Source: Betaproteobacteria bacterium | GTDB taxonomy: Bacteria; Pseudomonadota; Gammaproteobacteria; Burkholderiales; SG8-39 | DNA: 64,000 bases | Direction of reading: 5' to 3' | Assembly (NCBI GenBank): GCA_016195915.1 | Contig: JACPYS010000026.1 | Location: 1-64,000 of the forward strand | In this document: positions 17,740 through 26,194 of the stretch, piece after piece | How positions within the stretch are numbered: the stretch's first letter is position 1 | Layout of the letters: each line of letters opens with the position of its first letter | Notes under the pieces: model-generated | Seen by the model: only the letters and a program-made list of their open reading frames with translations | Database searches by the model: none | Told to the model about the DNA's origin: nothing | Position numbers and translations under genes: made by a program

Positions 17740-19236
17740 ATGATGGAAGCCGTGCATGACGTGGTCATCGTAGGCAAGGGCAACGCGGCGCTGTGCGCGG
17801 CACTGGCTGCACGCGAGCAGGGCGCGAGCGTGGTGATGCTCGAAGCCGCGCCGGAGGATGAATCCGGAGGCAACAGCCGGTTCGCCGGAGGGGTGATGCG
17901 TTTCGCCTTCTCCGATGTCGACGATTTGAAACGCGTTACGGACCTGACCGACCACGAAATCGCCACCAGTGATTTCGGCACCAATACCACCGACGAGTAT
18001 TTCGACGATCTTTTCCGTCTCTCCCAATTTCGCACCGATCCCGAATTGTCGGAGATCCTGGTCAGGCGCAGCCTCGATACGGTGGCGTGGATGCGCGGTC
18101 TCGGGGTGCGTTTCGTGCCCAACTACGGGCGCCAGTCCGGTTTGGTCGACGGAAAGAGGCGCTTTTTCGGACGTCTCCCGATCGAGGTTTCGGGTGGCGG
18201 TCCGGGTTTGGTGAAGTCTCTCGACAATGCCGCACAGCGCACCGGAGTTCGTGTTTTCTACCACACTCGCGCGGTCTCGCTGATCTTCGACGGCGAGCGG
18301 GTGATCGGTGTCAGGGCAAGGCAGCGCGGCCGTGCAGTGGACTTCGCGGCGAAGACGGTGATCCTCGCCTGCGGCGGTTTCGAGGCCAATCCCGAAATGC
18401 GCGCCCGTTACCTCGGCCCCGGATGGGACCTGGCCAAGGTGCGCGGCAGCCGTTTCAATCAGGGCGATGGCATCAGGATGGCGCTCGACATCGGGGCGGC
18501 ACCCTGTGGCAACTGGTCCGGATGTCACGCTACCGGATGGGACCGCAACGCGCCCGAGTTCGGTGACGTCAACGTGGGCGACAAGTTTCAGAAGCACAGC
18601 TACATTTTCGGCCTGCTGATCAACGCGGAGGGCAGGCGCTTCGTCGACGAAGGGCTGGATTTCCATTCCTTTACCTATGCCAGGTACGGCGGCGAGGTAC
18701 TGAAGCAGACGGGCCAGTTTGCCTGGCAAGTGTTCGATGCCAAGGTCAAAGATCTGCTGCGCAACGAATACCGCATCAAATTCGTGACCAAGGTGGTTGC
18801 CGGGTCGCTCGAGGAACTGGCCCGCAAGATCGAGGGTGTCGATGCCGCCGCTTTCCTGAAGACGGTGCGTGAATTCAATGCAGCGGTGCGTTCGGACGTT
18901 CCCTTCGATCACACCGTCAGGGACGGACGCGGTACGGCTGGAATCGGACTGCCAAAATCGAACTGGGCGCAGGCGCTGGACACACCACCCTTCGAGGCCT
19001 ACCAGACCACCTGCGGTATCACGTTCACATTTGGGGGCTTGCGCATTCAGCCCGACAACGGCCAGGTACTCGATGTCCACTTCAATCCGATCACCGGCCT
19101 TTTTTGCGCCGGCGAAATGCTCGGCGGTATCTTCTATTTCAACTATGCGAGCGGAACCGGCCTTGTTTCAGGCGCGGTGTTCGGCCGCATTGCGGGTACC
19201 GGAGCGGCCCGGGCCGCATGCGCCGCCGGAAATTGA
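17740..19236 (+). CDS. tcuA: FAD-dependent tricarballylate dehydrogenase-like flavoprotein (TcuA type)
   Basis: A 498-residue flavoprotein of the fumarate reductase/succinate dehydrogenase flavoprotein superfamily. The FAD-binding start HDVVIVGKGNAALCAALAARE and the adjacent MLEAAPEDESGGNSRFAGGVMRF are characteristic of TcuA, which oxidises tricarballylate to cis-aconitate. The capping domain contains HSYIFGLLINAEGRRFVDEG, and the C-terminus has the second FAD contact CAGEMLGGIFYFNYASGTGLVSGAVFGRIAG in parts. The length is slightly above Salmonella TcuA. No TcuB-type iron-sulfur partner lies in the window, so the electron acceptor is unclear. PrpD proteins flank it on both sides. Confidence 0.75.
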   Translation: MMEAVHDVVIVGKGNAALCAALAAREQGASVVMLEAAPEDESGGNSRFAGGVMRFAFSDVDDLKRVTDLTDHEIATSDFGTNTTDEYFDDLFRLSQFRTDPELSEILVRRSLDTVAWMRGLGVRFVPNYGRQSGLVDGKRRFFGRLPIEVSGGGPGLVKSLDNAAQRTGVRVFYHTRAVSLIFDGERVIGVRARQRGRAVDFAAKTVILACGGFEANPEMRARYLGPGWDLAKVRGSRFNQGDGIRMALDIGAAPCGNWSGCHATGWDRNAPEFGDVNVGDKFQKHSYIFGLLINAEGRRFVDEGLDFHSFTYARYGGEVLKQTGQFAWQVFDAKVKDLLRNEYRIKFVTKVVAGSLEELARKIEGVDAAAFLKTVREFNAAVRSDVPFDHTVRDGRGTAGIGLPKSNWAQALDTPPFEAYQTTCGITFTFGGLRIQPDNGQVLDVHFNPITGLFCAGEMLGGIFYFNYASGTGLVSGAVFGRIAGTGAARAACAAGN

Positions 19237-19264
19237 TTCTCGAGCATCTGAACAGGTACCTGGC

Positions 19265-20659
19265 ATGAGCGAAATTGCGCAGAACAATCCCTACACGCAG
19301 GGCATCGCACGCTTTGTCTCCGGACTGCGATACGAGGATATCCCCGCGCATGTGCGAGAGCGCATCAAACTCCTGATCCTCGATTCGCTGGGCTGCGCTC
19401 TGTATGGCGCGCACCTCGAGTGGTGCCGCATCCTGCAGGACTCGCTGGGCAGGATCGACCGGGACGATCGATGTGCCGTTTGGGGCACGGGGCAGCGCCT
19501 CTCGGCGCCGCACGCCGCCCTGGTGAACGGGACTCAGGTCCAGGGCTTCGAGCTCGATGACGTGCATCGCGCGGGCGTGCTGCACGTGGGCGCGGTGGTG
19601 TTGCCGGCACTCATCGCAATCGCGGAAATGCGCCGCGGCCTGAACGGCAGGGAATTCCTGACCGCTGCAGTGGCGGGTTACGAAATCGGCCCGCGCGTGG
19701 GACTGTGCATGGGTCCCGAGCATATCGGCCAGGGTTGGCACTCGGGGGCTACTCTTGGGGTGTTTTCCGCTGCCGCGGGTGCAGCGCGCGGCCTCCGCCT
19801 CGACACCGGGAAGACCGTGCACGCGCTGGGCATAGGCGGGACTCAGGCCGCGGGCCTGATGGCCGCGCAGTACGGCGCCATGGTGAAGCGCATGCACGCC
19901 GGGCGTTCATCGCAAAGCGGCCTGTACGCCGCGCTGTTTGCCGAAAGCGGCTTCACCGGCATCGAGGATGTGCTCGAATCCGAATACGGCGGTTTCTGCA
20001 CCACGTTCTCGCGCTCTACCGACCGCTTCAACCTGGCCGAACTCACCGCGGGGTTCGGCGAGGTCTGGCAGACCATGGGTGTGGCACTCAAGTTCTACGC
20101 TTGCGTCGGAAGCAATCACACCACACTGGATTCGATTCGCGACCTTCAGGCGAAACGTCCGTTCGGCGCACGGGACATCGAACGCATCACGGTGCACGGC
20201 TCGCAAGTGACGATGGACCACGTGGGCTGGAAATATCGCCCGCAAGGTCTGACCTCGGCGCAACTGAACCTGCCCTTTTGCGTCGCCACCTGGCTGCTCG
20301 AGAATGATTGCTTTGTCGAGCAGTTCAGCGACGCGATTGTCGCCGATCCGGAGCGCATGGCGCTCGCGCAAAAGGTGCATGTCCGGCACGACGACGCGAT
20401 TACCGCCAAAGGTGCGAAATTCCGCCACATGGTGCGCGTCGAAGTGGAACTGAAGGGCGGCGAGCGGCTGGAGGGTGTCAAGGAGGCAGCGCGCGGCAGT
20501 GAAAGGAATTTTGCAAGCGATGCGGACATCGTTGAAAAATTCGAAAAACTGGCTGTGCATGCGCTTCCGCGATCGAGAGTCGAGGAATTGCGCGATGCGG
20601 TGCTGGCGCTCGAAGCGCTGCCCGATGCGGGTCGCGTGGCAGATCTGATGGTTGCATAG
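19265..20659 (+). CDS. MmgE/PrpD family protein
   Basis: A second PrpD-superfamily protein (464 aa), clearly diverged from the one at 16275. It carries LRYEDIPAHVRERIKLLILDSLGCALYG, NGTQVQGFELDDVHRAGVLHVG (the substrate loop, with DDVH instead of DDSS), GWHSGATLGVFSAAAGAA and YGAMVKRMHAGRSSQSGLYAA. It begins 28 bp after the flavoprotein and overlaps by one base the deleted third copy. Two PrpD enzymes in one operon suggests consecutive hydration/dehydration or decarboxylation steps on tricarboxylates, or separate stereoisomers. Confidence 0.9.
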   Translation: MSEIAQNNPYTQGIARFVSGLRYEDIPAHVRERIKLLILDSLGCALYGAHLEWCRILQDSLGRIDRDDRCAVWGTGQRLSAPHAALVNGTQVQGFELDDVHRAGVLHVGAVVLPALIAIAEMRRGLNGREFLTAAVAGYEIGPRVGLCMGPEHIGQGWHSGATLGVFSAAAGAARGLRLDTGKTVHALGIGGTQAAGLMAAQYGAMVKRMHAGRSSQSGLYAALFAESGFTGIEDVLESEYGGFCTTFSRSTDRFNLAELTAGFGEVWQTMGVALKFYACVGSNHTTLDSIRDLQAKRPFGARDIERITVHGSQVTMDHVGWKYRPQGLTSAQLNLPFCVATWLLENDCFVEQFSDAIVADPERMALAQKVHVRHDDAITAKGAKFRHMVRVEVELKGGERLEGVKEAARGSERNFASDADIVEKFEKLAVHALPRSRVEELRDAVLALEALPDAGRVADLMVA

Positions 20660-20985
20660 TGGTGCCCTCGCCACTGACCGCGGGCGGGACGCTCGCCGAA
20701 TTCGCCGCCGCGCTGCGCTACGAGGACATTGCGTTCGACGTGCTTGACTGCGCGCGCGCCTGCATCATCGATACGGTGGCTGTGGCCGCTTACGGCGCCC
20801 GTTTCGCATGGAGCACCGGCATTGCGCACGACGCCCCGAGCCTCGAGGGTATGCCCGGGGAGCCGATGCGCCTGGAAAGCCTGCGTGCAAAATTCGATTT
20901 TTTGACCCGCGACGCGGGCGAGCCCGGCTCGCGTAGCCTGTTCGACAGGTACTCGCGACTCGAGGAAAGGGAAAGTCTCGCCTGA
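20659..20985 (+). pseudogene. Internally deleted MmgE/PrpD remnant
   Basis: A 108-residue frame starting at GTG 20659 within the preceding TAG. Residues about 10-52 (LAEFAAALRYEDIAFDVLDCARACIIDTVAVAAYGAR) match the N-terminus of PrpD proteins, and residues about 70-108 (RLESLRAKFDFLTRDAGEPGS, then FDRYSRLEERESLA) match the extreme C-terminus. The catalytic middle, some 330 residues, is missing, yet the reading frame is preserved across the junction. I infer an in-frame internal deletion of a third PrpD gene; the product cannot be an active enzyme. Confidence 0.65.
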
Positions 20986-21039
20986 GGCAAGCGCGGGCCG
21001 ACGGCTGACATTGGTCGAGGGTGCTTTCCGCTGCGCCGG

Positions 21040-21846
21040 CTACCGCCCTGTGAAGCGCGGCTTCCGCTTCTCCGCGAACGCACGCACGGCTTCCCGATGG
21101 TCCTCCGTCCGGAAGGTGGCCATTTCGAGCGCAAAGGAAGTGTCGAAGATCAGGTTGACCTTGTCCTTGATTGCCTTGTTGACCGACAGCTTGGTCCACC
21201 GGATCGCCCAGGTCGGGCCATTGGCGAGTTCCTCGGCGATCTCCTTCGCCCTGGGCAGCACTTCTTCGCGGGGCAGGGCGTAATTGACGAGACCCATGCG
21301 GGCGGCGTCCGCACCGCCGATCAGGTTGCCGCGCATCAGGAATTCCTTCGCGCGGTTGGGTCCGACGAGCATCGGCCAGATGACGGCACCGCCGTCCCCC
21401 GCGACCAGGCCGATGCGCACGTGCGGGTCGGCGATGCGCGCGTCCTCGGCGCATACCGTGATGTCGCAAAAGAGCGCTACAGTGGCTGCCAGTCCGATGC
21501 AGTCGCCGTTGATCGCGCACACGATCGGCAATTCGCAGTCGAGGATGTTCTGGACGATCTTGCGCGCGCTGCGCGGTTCGATCATCTCGCCTTCCTCGAA
21601 CACGTCGCCGCCGGGCCGGTCCTGCATGCCCTTCACGTTTCCGCCGACGCTGAAGTACTTGCCCGCCCCCGTAAGGAGTACCGCATTGATTTCCCCGTCG
21701 TCGGCGAGGTCGCGCCAGACGTCCTGCAACTCGTGGTGGAACTGGCGGTCGATCTGATTGCGCGTCGCCGGGCGGTTCAGCGTCACCGTAGCGAGGCTGC
21801 CTTCGCGTTCGATCTTCAGGCAGCGGTACCTGGCGTAATCGGGCAT
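21040..21846 (-). CDS. Enoyl-CoA hydratase/isomerase family protein
   Basis: A 268-residue crotonase-fold enzyme. The oxyanion-hole strand pair is visible as LTGAGKYFSVGGNVKGM and INGDCIGLAATVALFCDITV; the region that carries the catalytic Glu in hydratases reads ARIADPHVRIGLVAGDGGAVIWP, with Asp/Gly rather than the classic GxxPG..G, so hydration is not assured. The ATG at 21846 gives the typical N-terminus (YRCLKIEREGSLATVTLNRP). It is divergent from the CoA-transferase operon and shares the regulatory region at 21861-21902. Confidence 0.9.
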   Translation of the reverse strand: MPDYARYRCLKIEREGSLATVTLNRPATRNQIDRQFHHELQDVWRDLADDGEINAVLLTGAGKYFSVGGNVKGMQDRPGGDVFEEGEMIEPRSARKIVQNILDCELPIVCAINGDCIGLAATVALFCDITVCAEDARIADPHVRIGLVAGDGGAVIWPMLVGPNRAKEFLMRGNLIGGADAARMGLVNYALPREEVLPRAKEIAEELANGPTWAIRWTKLSVNKAIKDKVNLIFDTSFALEMATFRTEDHREAVRAFAEKRKPRFTGR

Positions 21847-21860
21847 TCCGGTTCCTCGGC

Positions 21861-21902
21861 TTGACAAGGCATGAAGTGCGTCGAATATAATTGGTTGAAC
21901 CA
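21861..21902 (+). promoter_or_regulatory. Near-consensus sigma-70 promoter overlapped by a FadR-like operator
   Basis: TTGACA at 21861-21866 and TATAAT at 21886-21891, with a 19-bp spacer, read toward the CoA-transferase at 21950. Abutting the -10 box is the palindrome TGGTTGAACCA (21892-21902), the same TGGT-N3-ACCA form as Escherichia coli FadR sites. The operon encodes a GntR/FadR-type regulator at 24324, so autorepression by blocking the start site is the obvious model. The hexamers match consensus exactly; the regulator assignment is inference. Confidence 0.65.
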
Positions 21903-21949
21903 TTGAAATCAAGCGCCAATCGCGTGCGTATGCCACCAGGGAGCATTGT

Positions 21950-23116
21950 TTGACGGGTCCGCTGCACGGCGTGCGCGTGGTCGATTTCAGCGCGATGATC
22001 GCGGGGCCGTACTGCACGCGCATGCTCGCCGACCTCGGCGCGGAAGTGATCAAGCTCGAGCCGCCGGAGGGTGACTACCTGCGCGGCCGCCCGCCGATGA
22101 AGGACGGGCAGAGCCTGTACTTCGGCGCCCTGAACTGCGGCAAGCAGAGCATCGCCATCGACCTCAAGCATCCGCGCGGCGCGGCCCTGGTGAAGGAACT
22201 GGCCGCGCGATCCGAGGTGCTGGTCGAGAACTTCAGACCGGGCGTGATGGCGCGGCTCGGATTCGACTGGGCCGCGCTGTCGGCAGTGAATCCCGGGCTC
22301 GTCTACTGCTCGATTTCCGGATATGGCCAGAGCGGTGCAAACGCGGAACTTCCCGCCTATGCGCCGGTCGTGCAGGCGGCCTGCGGCTACGACCTCGCGA
22401 ACCTCGGCTACCAGCCGCACGCGGAGCGCCCGCTCAATACCGGCATCTTCACGGCGGACTACCTCGGCGGGGTGCATGCGTTCGGCGCGATCTCCGCGGC
22501 GCTCGTCAAACGCGCGAATACCGGGCAGGGCACACGCATCGATTGCGCGCTGATGGATGCGATGCTCGGGATGCTCGCCTACGAAGTGGCTGAAGCGCAG
22601 GCGCCGGCCGAAGCGCTGCGGCCGCTTTACCAGGCAACCCGGGCGAGCGACGGTTTCTTCATCGTAGCGCCGATCACGCAGGCGAATTTCGAAGCGCTGG
22701 CCAGGGCCACCGGGCGGCCCGGGTGGCTGGCCGATCCGCGCTATGCGTCGCCGGCTGCGCGCGCAGTCGCGCAGAACTGGGAGGCGCTGCTGCACGAACT
22801 CGACGTATGGGCGGCGGGTAAGACGGTGGCGGAATGCGAGTCGCGGATGTCTTCGTGCGGCGTGCCATTCGGGCGCTACCAGTCGGTCGGCGAGGTGATG
22901 GCCTCGCCCTATGCGGCGGAGCGCGGCCTGTTCGCCACGGTGCAAGCCGGCGCCGCCGAGTTCAGGACGCCGAAGCCGCCGTTCCGGATGGAGGGCATCG
23001 AGGTCGGCGGGCGCGTGCCCGCGCTCGGCGAGCATGGCGCATCGGTCCTCGGGCGCGTGCTCGGCTACGAGTCTGTCGCCATCGAGCGCCTGGTGGCGGA
23101 GGGGATCCTCCGGTGA
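21950..23116 (+). CDS. Class III CoA-transferase (CaiB/BaiF family)
   Basis: A 388-residue CoA-transferase that moves CoA between carboxylic acids, typically succinyl- or acetyl-CoA and the operon's substrate. It opens with TGPLHGVRVVDFSAMIAGPY and CTRMLADLGAEVIKLEPPEGD, then LVENFRPGVMARLG and YCSISGYGQSG. It starts at TTG 21950, the only start that retains the family N-terminus, preceded by AGGGAG. First gene of an operon with acyl-CoA dehydrogenase and GntR regulator; probably activates an acid that is then oxidised and hydrated by its neighbours. Confidence 0.92.
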   Translation: MTGPLHGVRVVDFSAMIAGPYCTRMLADLGAEVIKLEPPEGDYLRGRPPMKDGQSLYFGALNCGKQSIAIDLKHPRGAALVKELAARSEVLVENFRPGVMARLGFDWAALSAVNPGLVYCSISGYGQSGANAELPAYAPVVQAACGYDLANLGYQPHAERPLNTGIFTADYLGGVHAFGAISAALVKRANTGQGTRIDCALMDAMLGMLAYEVAEAQAPAEALRPLYQATRASDGFFIVAPITQANFEALARATGRPGWLADPRYASPAARAVAQNWEALLHELDVWAAGKTVAECESRMSSCGVPFGRYQSVGEVMASPYAAERGLFATVQAGAAEFRTPKPPFRMEGIEVGGRVPALGEHGASVLGRVLGYESVAIERLVAEGILR

Positions 23117-23173
23117 GCGCGTCGATAGCCAGTTCATTCAACCATTGGCAATTTGCCTGAGGGAGCACTCACC

Positions 23174-24322
23174 ATGCCGTATTTCAACGAAACCCAGTTC
23201 GCCATGCGCGACGCAATCCGCCGCATGGTGGACAAGGAGATCCGTCCGATCGCGGCCGAGGTCGATACTTCCGACCACATCCCCGAGAGGATCTTCCACC
23301 TGTTCGGCGACATGGGGTTGATGCAGCTCTGGGTGCCGGAAGAATACGGCGGCCCGGGCGGGGACCTGACGTCGGTGTGCATGGCGCGCGAGGAGATTTC
23401 GCGCGTTTCGGAGGCCTGCGCGCTGATCGCGGGAATGAACTCCATCGGCATGATCCTGCCGCTGCTTCACTTCGGTACCGAGGAGCAGAAGAAGCGCTGG
23501 CTGCCGTTGGTGGCGAAGGGGCGGACCTGGACTGCGGTGGCGATGACCGAGCCGGAATCGGGATCGGACGTTGCTTCGATGAAGACCCATGCGAAGAAGG
23601 ACGGCGACAGCTGGATACTGAACGGCCAGAAGTGTTTCATCACCTGGGGCAACATGGCGCACTACATCCTGGTGTTCGCGCGTACCAGCGGAGACAAGGG
23701 TTTCCAGGGCATCAGCTGCTTCCTGCTCGATACGAAAACGCCCGGTTTCCGCGTCGGCAGGAACGAGCGCAAGATGGGGCTGAACGGCGTGCCCAACGTG
23801 CAGATCTTTTTCGACAACGTGCGCATCCCGGCCGAGAACCTGGTCGGCGAGGAAGGGCGCGGCTTCATCGCCTGCATGCGCATCCTCGACATGAACCGCC
23901 CTACCGTGGGCGCGGCCGCGGTGGGCGTCGCGCAGGGGGCGCTGGATGCATCGCTCGACTATGCGAAGAGCCGCAAGCAGTTCGGCCGCGCAATCGCGCA
24001 GTTTCAGGGGCTGCAGTGGATGCTCGCCGACATGGCGATGCAGCTCGAGGCGGCGCGCGCGCTGGTCTACGAATGCGCGAGGCTGGTGGACGCGGGGGAC
24101 TTTACGCGCTTGTCGGAGATGTCCTCGATGGCCAAGTGCTTCGCCTCCGACGTGGCGATGAAGGTCACCACTGACGCGGTGCAGGTCTTCGGCGGCGCGG
24201 GCTACATGAAGGACTACCCGGTCGAGCGCATGATGCGCGACGCGAAAATCAACCAGATTTTCGAGGGCACCAACCAGATCCAGCGCATCGTGATTTCGCG
24301 TCACCTGCTGGGCATGCACTGA
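23174..24322 (+). CDS. Acyl-CoA dehydrogenase
   Basis: A 382-residue FAD enzyme forming 2-enoyl-CoA. The N-terminal helical domain includes FHLFGDMGLMQLWVPEEYGG; the middle beta domain has AVAMTEPESGSD and CFITWGNMAHYILVFARTS; the C-terminal domain has RKQFGRAIAQFQGLQWMLAD and, near residue 362, the catalytic Glu in QIFEGTNQIQR, as in short/medium-chain enzymes. Upstream GGGAG lies before the chosen ATG at 23174. Placed 57 bp after the CoA-transferase and 1 bp before the regulator. Confidence 0.95.
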   Translation: MPYFNETQFAMRDAIRRMVDKEIRPIAAEVDTSDHIPERIFHLFGDMGLMQLWVPEEYGGPGGDLTSVCMAREEISRVSEACALIAGMNSIGMILPLLHFGTEEQKKRWLPLVAKGRTWTAVAMTEPESGSDVASMKTHAKKDGDSWILNGQKCFITWGNMAHYILVFARTSGDKGFQGISCFLLDTKTPGFRVGRNERKMGLNGVPNVQIFFDNVRIPAENLVGEEGRGFIACMRILDMNRPTVGAAAVGVAQGALDASLDYAKSRKQFGRAIAQFQGLQWMLADMAMQLEAARALVYECARLVDAGDFTRLSEMSSMAKCFASDVAMKVTTDAVQVFGGAGYMKDYPVERMMRDAKINQIFEGTNQIQRIVISRHLLGMH

Positions 24323-24323
24323 G

Positions 24324-25073
24324 ATGCAGCACGCGCCCTCGATGCAGCGGGCAATTCCGGCTCCCGGGTTCCGGCCTGTCGCGGGCAAGCGGGCGTTCGA
24401 GGAGATCACCGAGCAGATCCGCAGCCAGCTCGCGCGACGGTTCCTGCGCGCCGGCGACCGTCTTCCTGCGGAGCGCCAGCTCGCTGAGCAGTTCGGCGTG
24501 AGCCGCAACACGCTGCGCGAGGCATTGCGCTCGCTCGAAATTGCCGGGCTGCTGGAGCTGAAAAAGGGCGCGACCGGTGGTGCGTTCATCACCGAAGGCG
24601 GCGGCGGCGCGGCCGTGGCCGGGCTTGCCGACCTCTACCACATGGGCGCCATCCGCCCGCAGCACCTGACCGAGGCGCGCATCCTCATCGGCACGGAAGT
24701 CGCGCGGCTCGCCTGTGGGCGCCGCACCCGGGAGGATCTGTCGGTGTTGCGGCACAATGTCGAGGCGGCCGAGGCGGCGACCGCGGCGGGCGACGTCGAA
24801 GGGCGTGCGCTCATCAACTACGAGTTCCACCGGCTGCTCGCTCGCGCCGCGAAAAACCCGGTACTGATCATACTCACGGACGCCCTGATGGAAATGACGC
24901 GGCACTTCGTCGAACGCGTCGGCTACATGCCGAACCGTTACGTGATGCCTTCGCGGCGGCGCCTGCTCGCGTACCTGCGCGAGCAAGACGGCGAGGCAGC
25001 GGCGGCGGAGATGAAAGGCATGCTGCAGCGCCTCCAGCGCTTTCACCTGGCGGCGTACGAGAAGAAACGCTGA
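24324..25073 (+). CDS. GntR-family regulator, FCD/FadR subfamily
   Basis: A 249-residue regulator with a winged helix-turn-helix (LPAERQLAEQFGVSRNTLRE, ALRSLEIAGLLELKKGATGG) and a helical FCD effector domain that includes EARILIGTEVARLA and the histidines FHRLLAR and MTRHFVERVG expected to hold a metal and carboxylate. It starts 1 bp after the acyl-CoA dehydrogenase stop. Its likely site is the TGGTTGAACCA palindrome at 21892-21902 at the head of its own operon, which would also control the divergent hydratase. Confidence 0.9.
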   Translation: MQHAPSMQRAIPAPGFRPVAGKRAFEEITEQIRSQLARRFLRAGDRLPAERQLAEQFGVSRNTLREALRSLEIAGLLELKKGATGGAFITEGGGGAAVAGLADLYHMGAIRPQHLTEARILIGTEVARLACGRRTREDLSVLRHNVEAAEAATAAGDVEGRALINYEFHRLLARAAKNPVLIILTDALMEMTRHFVERVGYMPNRYVMPSRRRLLAYLREQDGEAAAAEMKGMLQRLQRFHLAAYEKKR

Positions 25074-25119
25074 GCGTGAACGAGCCTTTCAGAAATCAAC
25101 TGGTGGACAAGGAGGAGCA

Positions 25120-26079
25120 ATGCTGAGATTCCTGGTGGCAGTTCTCGCTGCATCTGCGGCGCTGCACTCGGCGGCGCAGGGCTTTCCCTCGAAACCCATA
25201 CGCATCGTCGTGCCCTATCCGGCGGGTGGAACCACCGACATCATGGCGCGCGCGCTGCAAGAGCCGATGCAAAAGACGCTCGGCCAGCCCGTGCTCGTGG
25301 ACAACAAGGCCGGCGCCGCCGGCGCCATCGGCGCGCGGGAAGTGGCCCGCTCCGCGCCCGACGGTTACACGCTGCTGTTCTCGAACAACGGGCCGAGCAG
25401 CACCACGCCGCTGCTCGTGAAGGATGCCGGCTACGACGGCGTCAGGGACTTCGCTCCGGTCTCGCAGGTGTCCTCCGCTCCGCTGTTTGCGGTCATCCAT
25501 GCCGCGGTGCCGGCGGTCGACCTGAAGGGATTCATCGAGTACGCGCGCGCCCAGCCGAATGGGCTGGAATACGCCTCGGCGGGCATCGGCTCGCTCGGGC
25601 ACCTCGCGAGCGAGCTGTTCGCGCGCTCGGCCGGCGTGAAGATGATCCACATCCCCTACAAGGGGCAGGCGCCGACCGCAAACGCGGTGATGACCGGCGA
25701 GGTGAAGGTGCTCATCACGACTTCTTCGGGGGCGATGAACAGTTTCATCCGGGAGGGCAGGCTCAAACTCCTCGGCGTCTCGACGGCGGAGCCCTCGCCG
25801 CTCGCGCCGGGCGCGCCGGTGATATCGTCCGTGCTGCCCGGCTACAAGGTGGAAATCTGGTTCGGGCTGCTGGCCCCGGCCGGTACGCCGGCGGAGGTGG
25901 TGGCGAAGCTCAACGATGCGGTCGGCAAGGCGCTCGCCCAGTCCGAACTGCAGGCGCGTTTTCAGAACTTCGGCGTCATCGCCAAGGTGAGCACGCCGAA
26001 GCAGCTCGGCGAGCTGATCGCGGACGAAACGCCGCGCTGGGCGCAGGTGGTGCGCGAGGCGGGCATCAAGGCCGAGTAG
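25120..26079 (+). CDS. Bug/TctC-family receptor
   Basis: A 319-residue periplasmic receptor. Signal peptide to about residue 20 (ALHSAAQ), then IRIVVPYPAGGTTDIMARAL, DNKAGAAGAIGAREV, SAPDGYTLLFSNN and HIPYKGQAPTANAVMTGE. A good ribosome-binding site, AAGGAGGAG, precedes the ATG. It follows the beta-oxidation-like operon by 46 bp and precedes an IclR gene, so it may belong to either unit; it is the likely uptake receptor for the acid activated upstream. Confidence 0.92.
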   Translation: MLRFLVAVLAASAALHSAAQGFPSKPIRIVVPYPAGGTTDIMARALQEPMQKTLGQPVLVDNKAGAAGAIGAREVARSAPDGYTLLFSNNGPSSTTPLLVKDAGYDGVRDFAPVSQVSSAPLFAVIHAAVPAVDLKGFIEYARAQPNGLEYASAGIGSLGHLASELFARSAGVKMIHIPYKGQAPTANAVMTGEVKVLITTSSGAMNSFIREGRLKLLGVSTAEPSPLAPGAPVISSVLPGYKVEIWFGLLAPAGTPAEVVAKLNDAVGKALAQSELQARFQNFGVIAKVSTPKQLGELIADETPRWAQVVREAGIKAE

Positions 26080-26152
26080 CCGCGCTCGCGATTCGTGCAG
26101 TGTCCCGTTGAGCGCACGCGCCTGGAAATCCCGGCCGCCAGTTCACAGACCT

Positions 26153-26162
26153 GAACCGGTTC
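26153..26162. promoter_or_regulatory. Palindrome GAACCGGTTC upstream of the IclR gene
   Basis: A perfect 10-bp inverted repeat 33 bp before the IclR start at 26195, directly followed by TATATGCT, which could serve as a -10 element. IclR proteins often repress their own promoters through such palindromes. The evidence is position and symmetry only. Confidence 0.35.
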
Positions 26163-26194
26163 TATATGCTGTGCGGCCTGACGGAAGGATCGCA

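Noticed and set aside
20765-23137. 790-residue minus-strand frame spanning the hydratase and CoA-transferase
   Set aside because: Does not share the frame of the real hydratase and lacks any motif.
23130-23153. Second operator-like sequence TTCAACCATTGG before the acyl-CoA dehydrogenase
   Set aside because: Shares AACCATTG with the promoter region but is not palindromic in the TGGT-N3-ACCA form.
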